A stretch of DNA of 64,000 bases from CAZJRB01 sp964547995. GTDB lineage: Bacteria > Planctomycetota > Planctomycetia > Pirellulales > Thermoguttaceae. Below, in pieces: positions 1 to 7,657 of the stretch. Within the stretch, counting starts at the first letter, position 1. Every line of letters starts with the position of its first letter. Where the stretch lies: positions 56,960-120,959 of the forward strand of contig CAZJRB010000006.1 in assembly GCA_964547995.1 (NCBI GenBank), read 5' to 3'. The notes under the pieces are model-generated. The model ran no database searches and was not told the DNA's origin. It saw nothing but the letters and a program-made list of their open reading frames with translations. Position numbers and translations under genes: made by a program.

Positions 1-94
1 CGATTGACGGCTTATACTCGGCTTTCTCTTGCTCCTCCTCATAGAAGTGCTCCCGTCCGTTGCGCCATCGCGATTCGTACAATGGTTCTCTTAC

Positions 95-247
95 AAAGCC
101 GCGACCGGTGGTCGCGCCCTGCGTCAGCAATCGGTCTTTGCCGTCGAGCAGAACGTTCCCAGACATATTGTTTCTTCCATTTTTCATCAAGTCGCGAGAA
201 AGCAGCGTTCTCACAGACGCCGGTCGCGACCGGCGGTCGCGGCTTTA
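95..247. repeat. Inverted pair of REP-like units
   Basis: A forward unit (AAAGCCGCGACC, GGT, GGTCGCGC) lies at 95-117 and a reverse unit (CGCGACC, GGC, GGTCGCGGCTTT) at 225-247, about 107 bp apart. The same unit recurs across the window. The DNA between the units and out to position 266 shows no gene I can support. The pair sits just 3' of the lsrF stop codon, so it could act as a hairpin at the transcript end; that role is inferred. Confidence 0.8.
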
Positions 248-266
248 TGATAGCCGGTTCCGAAGC

Positions 267-1151
267 TCAACCCGCTTCGTTCTTGAGGGTCTCGTACATA
301 TCCAAAGCCTTGTCCGGCTTTTCGAGGTCGTGAACCACCGCCCGGACGGCCTGGATCATGGCGACCGGGTTTTCCGCGGCGAAGATGTTCCGTCCCATGT
401 CGACGCCCGCGGCCCCCTGGTCGATCGCCTTGTAGGCCAGTTCGAGTGCGTCCGGCTCGGGAATCTTCTTGCCGCCGGCGATCACGATCGGAATCGGGCA
501 GGAGCTGGTCACCTGCTCGAAGTCCGGCTCGCAGTAGTAGGTCTTCGAGAACTGGGCTCCCAGTTCGGCGCAGACCCGCGATGCCATGGCGAGGTAGCGG
601 GCGTCGCGGACCATCTCCTTACCCACGGCCGTTACGGCCAACGTCGGCAGGCCGTATTTGAAACCCATATTGATCGTCGTGGACAGCACACCGAGAGTCT
701 CGTGCTCGTGAGTCGCCCCGATATAGGCCATCACCGCCTGGGCACATGCGTTCAGACGCACGGCGTCCTCGACGTCCACGCCGATCAGCTCGTTGCTCAG
801 GTCGGTCAGGATGGTGGCCCCGGCGCTGGTCCGCAAGACGACGGGCTTGGCGCACTGCGGGGGGATGACCGTGCGAAGGATACCGCGGGTACACATCAGC
901 ACGTCGGCGTAAGGGACCAGTGGGAGGATATTCAGATCGACCCGCTCGAGCCCGGAGGTAGGGCCCATGATGTAGCCGTGATCGAACGCGAGCATGACGA
1001 CTCGCCCCGTGTCGGGACTAAAGATACGGCTCAGCCGGTGTTTCATACCCCAATCGTAGGCCCCGGCGCCCTTCACGTGGAACCCCGGCGTCTCTTGTGG
1101 AATGCCAATGCCAAAATCTTTCGAGGATTTATCGCCATCTACGTCCGGCAT
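267..1151 (-). CDS. lsrF: LsrF-like aldolase/thiolase (DhnA family)
   Basis: The 294-residue protein matches the LsrF/DhnA class I aldolase family along its whole length. In E. coli, LsrF is the thiolase that cleaves phosphorylated AI-2 (3-hydroxy-5-phosphonooxypentane-2,4-dione) in the cytoplasm. Visible hallmarks are AFDHGY near residue 56, VLMCTRGILR near 84, the Schiff-base lysine at K203 in SKTYY (the same number as in E. coli), and the phosphate-binding VIAGGKK and GVDMGRNIF segments. It is the last gene of a minus-strand dhaK-dhaL-lsrF group with about 100 bp to dhaL. No other lsr gene is in view, so the true substrate may be another phosphorylated ketose. The family call is firm; the exact reaction is inferred. 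Confidence 0.88.
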   Translation of the reverse strand: MPDVDGDKSSKDFGIGIPQETPGFHVKGAGAYDWGMKHRLSRIFSPDTGRVVMLAFDHGYIMGPTSGLERVDLNILPLVPYADVLMCTRGILRTVIPPQCAKPVVLRTSAGATILTDLSNELIGVDVEDAVRLNACAQAVMAYIGATHEHETLGVLSTTINMGFKYGLPTLAVTAVGKEMVRDARYLAMASRVCAELGAQFSKTYYCEPDFEQVTSSCPIPIVIAGGKKIPEPDALELAYKAIDQGAAGVDMGRNIFAAENPVAMIQAVRAVVHDLEKPDKALDMYETLKNEAG

Positions 1152-1251
1152 GATTCAGTCCTTTCTATCGTGATTGATAACGAACCGCCGCTGCAAATCC
1201 CGGTTTCTCACACATCAGCGGCGTTTCATATCGTTAATGTACATTGCTGCA

Positions 1252-1899
1252 TTATACCCCGATCGACGACGCCCCGTCGGCACAGCCTCGGAAGAACATT
1301 GCTATCGAGGTTGCACCGGGGTCTTGATGTCCGATGGTGCGTTCGCCGAGGTTGCGGGCCTTGCCGAATCGCGCCTGGAAGTTTTTGGTGCCTTCGGCCC
1401 CCGCCTCCGCGGCATCGGCGGCCTTTTCCAGCGCACTGGTCACGGGTTCGCCGGCGGCAGCGGCCCCTTTCAATGCGTCAACGGCCGGCGCCAGCGCATC
1501 GATCATGGTCTTGTCGCCCACTTCGGCCTTGCTGATCGTACGCAACTTGGCCAGCCCGCCTTCGTACATCGACGCCAGCAGCGCCGCGTCGATTTCGGTG
1601 GCCTCGCCGATAGGCTCGACCATGCCCATCATCAGCGATCCCATCAGCGGACCGGTCGAGCCCGCGTCGATACCCATGACCGACATGGCCACGCCCTGGA
1701 GCAGGGCCTTGCCCGTCCCGGCGCTGCACTCGTCGATGCCCTTCTCCAACGCGTCCATGGCGCGAGTCATCGCCACGCCGTGGTCGCCGTCGCCGATCGC
1801 GGAATCCAACTCGCCGAGATGACCGGCGCCCGCTTTGACCTTCGCGGCCGCGGCGCGGAAAACGCTCACCAGCCCGTCGTAATCAAGTGTTGTCGACAT
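1252..1899 (-). CDS. dhaL: Dihydroxyacetone kinase subunit DhaL
   Basis: A 215-residue DhaL-type nucleotide-binding subunit. The Mg/ATP ligands form the typical pattern DSAIGDGDHG (three Asp, as D30/D35/D37 in E. coli DhaL), and a GIDAGSTGPLMG loop follows. It should pair with DhaK to transfer phosphate to dihydroxyacetone or a related short ketose. I chose the ATG at 1899 (MSTTLDYDG) because the 17 codons upstream in the open frame look unlike family N-termini. It lies about 135 bp downstream of dhaK. No DhaM phosphotransferase subunit is present in the window, so phosphate probably comes from ATP bound by DhaL, as in ATP-dependent Dha kinases. Confidence 0.88.
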   Translation of the reverse strand: MSTTLDYDGLVSVFRAAAAKVKAGAGHLGELDSAIGDGDHGVAMTRAMDALEKGIDECSAGTGKALLQGVAMSVMGIDAGSTGPLMGSLMMGMVEPIGEATEIDAALLASMYEGGLAKLRTISKAEVGDKTMIDALAPAVDALKGAAAAGEPVTSALEKAADAAEAGAEGTKNFQARFGKARNLGERTIGHQDPGATSIAMFFRGCADGASSIGV

Positions 1900-2033
1900 T
1901 GCCAAGATAACCGTTTTGCGTTGACCATTCCGTTTAGGAGCCGACGGCACGTCGGCCAGGGTATGTGTCGCCAGTTCCGACTTTCGCCGTCGTACCGACG
2001 GCGGCTAAACACAAACACACTCGGGCTCGGACG

Positions 2034-3032
2034 TTACTTCACCGTCAGTGCCGGCGTATCACAGGGTGCATCGTACAACTCGATCAATTCGTCGTCAACC
2101 TTGGCGATGCACATCTGAAACCCGCCCATTTCCTGAACGGTCAGGAACTCGCCGACCATCGACCGGGCCAGCTCGATGCCCCCGGCTTCGAGCAACCCCT
2201 TAACGGCCCGCAGCACGATGCACTGTTCCATCATCGTCGTGGCCCCGGAGCCGTTGATCATCACGAACATCTTGTCGCCGGGGTGGACGTCCATCGTATC
2301 GAGGAGCTTGTCGAGCATGATTTTGGCGGTTTCGTCGGCGGTGGCGAGCTTCATGATGCCGCCGCCGCCTTCCCCGTGCTGGCCCATGCCGACTTCCATC
2401 TCGTCGTCGGCGATCTCGCCGATCACGTCGCCGGTTTGCGGATGGGTCGCCGGGGTAACCGCCACGGCAAGCGTCCGCATGTCCTCGTTGAACCGTTCGG
2501 CAATCGCGACGACCTCGTCAAGGTTTTTGCCGGCTTCGGCCGCCGCACCCGCGATCTTGAAAAGCGGGATGCAGCCGACCAGGCCGCGGCGGTTTTCCAT
2601 GGGGGCGTCTTTTCCGGCCGAAATGTCCTCGTGGGTGAGCACCTTCTGCACGTTGATCCCTTGCCCGGTCGCCATGTCAAACGCCATGTTCCCGGCCAAC
2701 ACGTCACCGGGGTGGTTGAGGATCACCAGCAGCGTCCCGGCGTCCCGCTTGGTGGCTTCCAATGCCGATAGTAGCGCCGGCGCCCCGGGTGCGGCAAAGA
2801 TGTCGCCGACCACACTAACATCGAGCATTCCCTCGCCGACGAACCCGCTCAAGGCCGGCTCGTGCCCGGCACCACCGAGCGTTACGAGCGCCACCTTGTC
2901 CGGGTCTTTCGGCGCCGCCCGCACCACCGTCTTGCCCTCCAGAGCGATCTTCTTGCCGTAGGCCAAGGCATAGCCTTCCAGTAGTTCCACGGTCAGATTC
3001 TCCGAGTCGTTGATAAACTTTTTCATCGGCAT
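2034..3032 (-). CDS. dhaK: Dihydroxyacetone kinase subunit DhaK
   Basis: A 332-residue DhaK subunit, which binds the ketose substrate covalently. The hemiaminal-forming histidine is visible at about H219 in EVGMGQHGEGG, and the glycine-rich substrate loop TLGGAGHEP is near residue 51. The ATG at 3032 was chosen because an AAGGAG ribosome-binding site lies 7 nt upstream, while the longer frame has no such site. It is the first gene of the minus-strand dhaK-dhaL-lsrF group. The pairing with LsrF suggests phosphorylation of a C3-C5 ketose followed by aldolytic or thiolytic cleavage; dihydroxyacetone itself is only the default substrate. Confidence 0.9.
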   Translation of the reverse strand: MPMKKFINDSENLTVELLEGYALAYGKKIALEGKTVVRAAPKDPDKVALVTLGGAGHEPALSGFVGEGMLDVSVVGDIFAAPGAPALLSALEATKRDAGTLLVILNHPGDVLAGNMAFDMATGQGINVQKVLTHEDISAGKDAPMENRRGLVGCIPLFKIAGAAAEAGKNLDEVVAIAERFNEDMRTLAVAVTPATHPQTGDVIGEIADDEMEVGMGQHGEGGGGIMKLATADETAKIMLDKLLDTMDVHPGDKMFVMINGSGATTMMEQCIVLRAVKGLLEAGGIELARSMVGEFLTVQEMGGFQMCIAKVDDELIELYDAPCDTPALTVK

Positions 3033-3493
3033 CGCTGGTCTCCTTCGTCTGTTGATTGGATAAGCAATTGAGCCTATCGTCCCCAGGGCTAACATTCAAC
3101 CCCCCATCGGCCAAAATAGTTCCCGATTTATCGGGCTTTCCGCCGGAGACGGTATTGGGCCCGGCGTTTACGCCGGGTTGGGTGGTTGCCGTGCAATAGA
3201 GGCATCACTGCCGGGAGCCGGGACTGATCGACGACGAGCCGGCCGTCGAAAACGAAACCTGTGGCTTCAAGAATTTTGAGAGCAAACGGTGGTACACGGT
3301 CCGCCTGCGAAAACTCCAATGGCCGGCGGCTATTGGGCGAAGCAGTTGCGCCGTCAGGGCTACCAGCCGGTTCCGGACGGTCCCTTGACTCTCCCGCGAA
3401 GGACACGGACAATACGCTTACCCGTACCGTTGGCGCTCGGCAACGACTGCAATCCCGCAAAGCCGCAATCCCGCGAAAAGGAGCAACGATCGC
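3033..3493. other. Divergent intergenic region with hairpins
   Basis: The 461 bp between dhaK (minus) and the AmrB-like gene (plus) hold no convincing gene. Two small palindromes stand out: CCCGATTTATCGGG at 3122-3135 and CCCGGCG-TTTA-CGCCGGG at 3160-3177. Promoters for both flanking genes must lie here, but I could not identify clear -35/-10 boxes. A 127-codon open frame on the minus strand resembles no known family and has the composition of non-coding high-GC DNA. Confidence 0.5.
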
Positions 3494-4762
3494 ATGACCG
3501 AGCATCTGCAACCGCAGTTGCGCCCGTTGGAAGTCCTTCCGGTCGGCTCGGAGGACCTGCCGCTATACTTGTTTCGCGACCCCGAGGGGTTTGGCGAGCC
3601 GGTCGTTCTCACGCCCAACGGCACGATTCTGGCCATGTTGATGGACGGCGAGCGGACCCTGGCGGGTATCCAGGCCGCGTTTTGCGTGCAAACGGGGGGA
3701 CAGGTCCCGCTAACCGATTTGGAAGCGGTCGTCCGGGAGTTGGACACCGCCCGGTTGCTGGCCAATGAACGGTTCGAGACATACCGGCGCGAACTCATCG
3801 ACGCTTATCTGAGCAACCCGGTTCGCCCGGCGTCGCACGCCGGCGGGGCCTATGCCGAAGAGCCCGACGAGCTGCGAAAAGAACTGGACGAGTGCTTCAC
3901 TTGCGACGAGGGGCCGGGCCCGATCGACTTCGACGCCCCTGCGGATGGCCGCCAACTGCACGGGCTAATCGCTCCCCACATCGATCTTGCACGGGGCGGC
4001 CCCGCCTTCGCCTGGGCTTACAAGCAAGTCATCGAGCAAAGCAGCGCCGATCTGTTCGTGATCTTCGGAACCGCTCACAACGGCTTGGAGGAATGGTTCG
4101 GCATCTCGCGCAAGGATTTCAACACCCCGCTCGGCGTCGTGCCGACCGACCGCGCGTTCATCGATCGGTTGGCCGAGCACCTGGCTTCGAGCGTGGCCGG
4201 ACGGCAGCTCGATCTGTTTGCCGACGAACTGGCCCACCGCATGGAACATTCGATCGAATTCCAGGCGGTGTTTCTGCAACACGTACTTGGCGGGCGGCGG
4301 AAGTTCAAAATCGTGCCGATACTGGTCGACTCCTTCCAGGATTTCCTGCTCGACGGCGGGACGCCCGACGGCTCGCCCGAGGTCCAGGCGTTCGTTGCAG
4401 CGGTCCGCGCGGCGGCGCAGCGGCACTCGGGCAAGGTTTGCTACATCAGCGCGGCTGATTTCGCGCACATTGGCCGGCACTTCGGCGACCCGTGGCTGGT
4501 AGACCGGCAGCGGCTCGCCGGTCAAGAGGCCGACGACCGCAAGCTTCTGGCCGCCGCCGGGCGGTGCGATGCGGCCGCACTTTTCGACCACATTGCCGGA
4601 CAATCGGACCGCAGCCGGATCTGCGGATTGGCCCCGACCTACACCATGCTCGAAATCATCCATCCCAGCCGTGGCGAGTTGCTCAAGTACGATCAAGCCG
4701 TCGAAGAGGACGGGACCTCGTGCGTCAGCTTTGCGAGCATGGCGTTTTATCCACTATCGTAG
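3494..4762 (+). CDS. amrB: AmmeMemoRadiSam system protein B (MEMO1 family)
   Basis: A 422-residue member of the MEMO1 family, known in bacteria as AmmeMemoRadiSam system protein B. The core (about residues 110-420) starts with the SHAGGAY-type segment and carries GLIAPHIDLARGG, IFGTAHNG, the MEHSIEFQAVFLQ stretch, ISAADFAHIG and APTYTMLE, in the order typical of the family. The first 110 residues are an extra N-terminal domain found in some longer homologues. In complete systems this protein sits with an AMMECR1 protein and a radical SAM enzyme; neither is near it here. The ATG at 3494 follows an AAAGGAG site about 8 nt upstream. The biochemical role of the family is not settled. Confidence 0.85.
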   Translation: MTEHLQPQLRPLEVLPVGSEDLPLYLFRDPEGFGEPVVLTPNGTILAMLMDGERTLAGIQAAFCVQTGGQVPLTDLEAVVRELDTARLLANERFETYRRELIDAYLSNPVRPASHAGGAYAEEPDELRKELDECFTCDEGPGPIDFDAPADGRQLHGLIAPHIDLARGGPAFAWAYKQVIEQSSADLFVIFGTAHNGLEEWFGISRKDFNTPLGVVPTDRAFIDRLAEHLASSVAGRQLDLFADELAHRMEHSIEFQAVFLQHVLGGRRKFKIVPILVDSFQDFLLDGGTPDGSPEVQAFVAAVRAAAQRHSGKVCYISAADFAHIGRHFGDPWLVDRQRLAGQEADDRKLLAAAGRCDAAALFDHIAGQSDRSRICGLAPTYTMLEIIHPSRGELLKYDQAVEEDGTSCVSFASMAFYPLS

Positions 4763-4862
4763 ACGGCCTTTCGTGCCGTTTGCACGCCGCTTGCCCGGCC
4801 GGTACAATAAATTCCGCACACCCTACCTCATACCACCAAACTCAAACCTGGAGGGACCGACC

Positions 4863-5795
4863 ATGACTCGAGAATACCGCATTTCCCGCCGCAATTTCCT
4901 TGTCGCCGCCGCGGCCACGACGGCCCAGGCCGTGACCGGCAACGTTGCCTGGGCAAAGCGGAGGGAATTGAAGCCGCTCAGCGACGACATGCTCAAAAAA
5001 ATCGAGGAAGCCCTGCCGCAAAAGGCAACTGCCAAACCGGCCAAGTCGAGAAAAATCCTGATCTTCTGGCTGTGCGAAGGATTCTTCCACGGTTCGATCC
5101 CGGTCGGCAACGCCGCGATCAAGATGATGGGGCAGAAGACCGGCGCCTACGACTCCGTCGTCAGTGACGACATGGCCATGTTCGCTCCCGACAAGCTCGC
5201 CGAGTTCGACGCCGTTGTGTTCAACAACACCACCCGGTTGAAGTTCGACAAGGAAGAACAGCGCAAGGCACTGATGGATTTTGTCAACGGCGGCAAGGGC
5301 ATTGTCGGCATCCACGCCGCGACCGACAATTTCTACAACTGGCCCGAGGCGGCCGAAATGATGGGCGGGCTGTTCGCCGGCCATCCCTGGGGCGGCGGCG
5401 GGACCTGGGCCGTCAAAATCGACGAGCCCGAACACACGCTCAACAAGGGCTTCGGCGGCAAAGGATTCTGGATCAAAGAAGAAATCTATAAGATGAAGGA
5501 CCCGTACTCCCGCGAAAATCTCCGTGTGCTGGTCAGTCTCGACATGAGCAAAAAGGAGAACAGGAAGGGCCGAGAGGACGGCGACAACGCCATCTCATGG
5601 CTCCGCGAGAAGGGCAAAGGCCGCGTCTTCTACACCTCGTTCGGACACAATAACCACATCTTCACCACCCCGGCCATCTTGCAGCACATGCTCGACGGCA
5701 TCCAGTACGCCCTGGGGGATTTGAAGGCCGACGCCACCCCGAGCGCCAAGCTTGCGAAGAAACCCGAACCGGCGCTGGCGCCCGAGAAAAAGTAG
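4863..5795 (+). CDS. Tat-exported ThuA-like domain protein
   Basis: The 310-residue protein starts with a Tat-type signal (ISRRNFLVAAAATTAQA) followed by a ThuA-like domain, a class I glutamine-amidotransferase-like fold common in Planctomycetota sugar-degradation loci. Conserved-looking pieces are LIFWLCEGFFHGSIP near residue 60, VVFNNTT near 120, GIVGIHAATDNFY near 147 and YTSFGHNNHIF near 260. The ATG at 4863 has a GGAGG site 8 nt upstream; the open frame reaches further 5' but overlaps the amrB-like gene. ThuA-like proteins are tied to disaccharide or glycoside use, but the reaction is unproven. It is followed by a repeat-rich gap. Confidence 0.85.
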   Translation: MTREYRISRRNFLVAAAATTAQAVTGNVAWAKRRELKPLSDDMLKKIEEALPQKATAKPAKSRKILIFWLCEGFFHGSIPVGNAAIKMMGQKTGAYDSVVSDDMAMFAPDKLAEFDAVVFNNTTRLKFDKEEQRKALMDFVNGGKGIVGIHAATDNFYNWPEAAEMMGGLFAGHPWGGGGTWAVKIDEPEHTLNKGFGGKGFWIKEEIYKMKDPYSRENLRVLVSLDMSKKENRKGREDGDNAISWLREKGKGRVFYTSFGHNNHIFTTPAILQHMLDGIQYALGDLKADATPSAKLAKKPEPALAPEKK

Positions 5796-5857
5796 AAAAA
5801 GTAATTGTCGCTACAAGCATGAAGCCGCGACTGCCCCTCGCGGCTTCATCGGCATTG

Positions 5858-5881
5858 TAAAGCCGCGACCACTGGTCGCGG
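5858..5881 (+). repeat. REP-like unit
   Basis: A single forward copy of the window's repeat: AAAGCCGCGACC, ACT, GGTCGCGG. Its inverted partner appears to be the split unit at 5973-6137. Confidence 0.75.
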
Positions 5882-5983
5882 AAACCCTGGGGGGTCGTTT
5901 CCTGCGACATCCTCCCTTACGTCAAATAGACATCACCCGGTCTTCTCGTTGGCAGCGAGTCTCCCCGCCTCTCCGCGACCGTT

Positions 5984-6122
5984 GAGGCTGTGAATTTTTG
6001 GCGTTTGACACGTTCAGTCTGTAGGGAACGCCCTCTGTGGCGTTCCGGGAAGCAGCAACGAGCGTGTTTTCCGGGTTTCGGAACGCCACAGAGGGCGTTC
6101 CCTACAAAAAGTCACAGCCTCA
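5984..6122. mobile_element. MITE-like inverted-repeat element inside a REP unit
   Basis: A 139-bp element with outer inverted ends (GAGGCTGTGA.. at 5984 and ..TCACAGCCTC ending near 6121) and a second, perfect inner inverted repeat of 28 bp (6020-6047 with 6079-6106, core GGGAACGCCCTCTGTGG). It encodes nothing. The bases on either side, CCGCGACCGTT to the left and ACTGGTCGCGGCTTT to the right, rejoin to a REP-like unit, so the element seems to have inserted into one. No transposase is present, so movement would need one in trans. Confidence 0.6.
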
Positions 6123-6184
6123 CTGGTCGCGGCTTTGCAGCACGAGCGGCGATGTCTTTCGAGAAAATCACACCCTCACCGTGT

Positions 6185-6211
6185 GGCTCCGTGCCGTGAT
6201 TCACGGCACGG
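6185..6211. terminator. Perfect 13-bp stem palindrome, possible terminator
   Basis: CTCCGTGCCGTGA, one base, then its exact complement. It lies between the ends of the converging ThuA and cobL genes. It has no T-tract, so intrinsic termination is uncertain. Confidence 0.45.
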
Positions 6212-6261
6212 AGTGTCGTGCCACACTCCAGGTACCTGCACCGTTTGCGACGTTGCGCTGC

Positions 6262-7509
6262 CTATCCCGGCTTCACGACGGCGACGAGGAACGTGGGATT
6301 CAGAGATTCGAAGCGGACGCGGTCCATCTGGTAGCTTCCCCGGGCAAAATGGAGCATCCAGACCTTCACGTCCTGACAATGTGCGTAGAGGACCTGGTGC
6401 GTTTCGTGGAGATTGCCGATCGTGGTCATGGTGGCGACCAGCCGCCCGCCGATGCGCAGGCGCTGGTACGCGGCGTCGACCAGGCCGCTGATTCCCGGCC
6501 CGCTGCCGCCGAAGAAGATCGCATCGGGCTCCGGCAGATCGGCCCAGGCTTCCGGGGCACGGCCCAAGACGGGTACGAGATTCGTCACGCCGAAACGTTT
6601 CGCGTTCTCGATGATCAACCGGTGGTCGTCGAGGTCTTGCTCGATGGCGTAAACAGAACCGTCGTGAGCGATCTGGGCGGATTCAACGGCCACCGACCCG
6701 CTGCCCGCGCCGATGTCCCAGACGACGCTCCCCGGGCCCAGGTCCATCTCGGCCAGGGCAATCGCCCGGATTTCCGCCGGGGTCAGCAACGCCCGTTTCG
6801 GTTTCGTTTGCAGGAAGGAATCGTCCGGGTTGCCGAAGAGCCGGTGGCCGATCGACTCGGTTGGCCGGTCGGGGACGTGCGGCTTGCGGATCAGGATCAT
6901 GACGTTGAGCGGGCCGAACTCGTGTTCCGCAATCTCGCTCAATTCCCCTTGCGTGACGCGCTCGTCGGGCGAGTTGAGGTTCTCGCAAACGTAGGCGGTA
7001 AAGTAGTCGATCTGCAACTCAAGCAGGGCACGCGCGACCTCGGACGGGGGGATCGTCTCGCTTGTGAAAAGGCCGACCTTTTCTGCCGTGCGGATTTGTT
7101 CCAAAACGCTCGGGAGACCGTGGGTGGCAAGATTCGTCAGAAAGGCCTCTTCCCAGCTTTCCTTCACCCGGGCAAAGGCAAACTGCATGCTGCTAACATG
7201 CGGCATGACCTCGAAACGCTCCTTACCCAGCCTGTCACAAAGGTATCGGGCAACGCCGTAAAACAGAGGATCGCCCTCCGCCAAGACGACGATACGCCGG
7301 TTGCCCGCCAACTGGATTCGCTCCACGGCATCATCGAGATTGTCGCCGCCGATGAGCCGCTCGGCCGTCGACCGGGGCACCCTGGCCAGGGTAGCTTCGT
7401 TGCCGATCAGCAGATCGGCGCCAAGGATCGTCTCGCGGGCGGCCGACGTCATTCCGTCGAGACCTTCCTCGCCGATTCCGATAATGTGGATTTTTTCCTG
7501 GTTTGCCAA
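6262..7509 (-). CDS. cobL: Precorrin-6Y C5,15-methyltransferase (decarboxylating), CbiE-CbiT fusion
   Basis: The 415-residue protein joins two methyltransferases of the corrin ring pathway: an N-terminal CbiE-like tetrapyrrole methylase (about residues 1-205; IHIIGIGEEG start, VVLAEGDPLFYG) and a C-terminal CbiT-like domain (about 215-415; VWDIGAGSGSVAVE, the SAM site, and FFGGSGPGI). Together they methylate C5 and C15 and remove the C12 acetate of precorrin-6Y. I start it at the TTG at 7509, because GGAGGA lies 9 nt upstream and the homologous region begins right there; the open frame extends 45 codons further into a hairpin. No other cobalamin gene lies in the window. Confidence 0.88.
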   Translation of the reverse strand: MANQEKIHIIGIGEEGLDGMTSAARETILGADLLIGNEATLARVPRSTAERLIGGDNLDDAVERIQLAGNRRIVVLAEGDPLFYGVARYLCDRLGKERFEVMPHVSSMQFAFARVKESWEEAFLTNLATHGLPSVLEQIRTAEKVGLFTSETIPPSEVARALLELQIDYFTAYVCENLNSPDERVTQGELSEIAEHEFGPLNVMILIRKPHVPDRPTESIGHRLFGNPDDSFLQTKPKRALLTPAEIRAIALAEMDLGPGSVVWDIGAGSGSVAVESAQIAHDGSVYAIEQDLDDHRLIIENAKRFGVTNLVPVLGRAPEAWADLPEPDAIFFGGSGPGISGLVDAAYQRLRIGGRLVATMTTIGNLHETHQVLYAHCQDVKVWMLHFARGSYQMDRVRFESLNPTFLVAVVKPG

Positions 7510-7597
7510 GGGACCAACTCCTCCATAGACGGGCCGCACGGAACGGGACACGAGCGATTGTAGATAATCGCACCCCCGGGTGCAAGCCGTCGTTGTC

Positions 7598-7634
7598 GGG
7601 TGCCATGCCCACGCTTGCCGTGGGCATGGCACCC
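7598..7634. terminator. 16-bp perfect stem-loop after pabB
   Basis: GGGTGCCATGCCCACG, a CTTGC loop, then its exact complement. It lies downstream of the pabB stop and upstream of cobL, both on minus. It could end the pab transcript, or be a dispersed palindromic repeat; no T-run follows. Confidence 0.5.
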
Positions 7635-7657
7635 GCAATTTCAATTGTCATACGGTT

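Larger units (their letters stand above)
5796..6261. other. Repeat-filled intergenic region
   Basis: The 466 bp between the ThuA gene and the cobL 3' end contain no supported gene. In order they hold a GAAGCCGCGA/TCGCGGCTTC hairpin (5821-5848), a REP-like unit (5858-5881), a REP unit split by a MITE-like element (5973-6137), and a near-perfect palindrome at 6185-6211. The two flanking genes converge here, so bidirectional termination is plausible. Confidence 0.7.

Noticed and set aside
3128..3511. A 127-codon minus-strand frame upstream of the AmrB-like gene
   Set aside because: No family, no ribosome-binding site, overlaps the start of a well-supported gene, and contains hairpin repeats.
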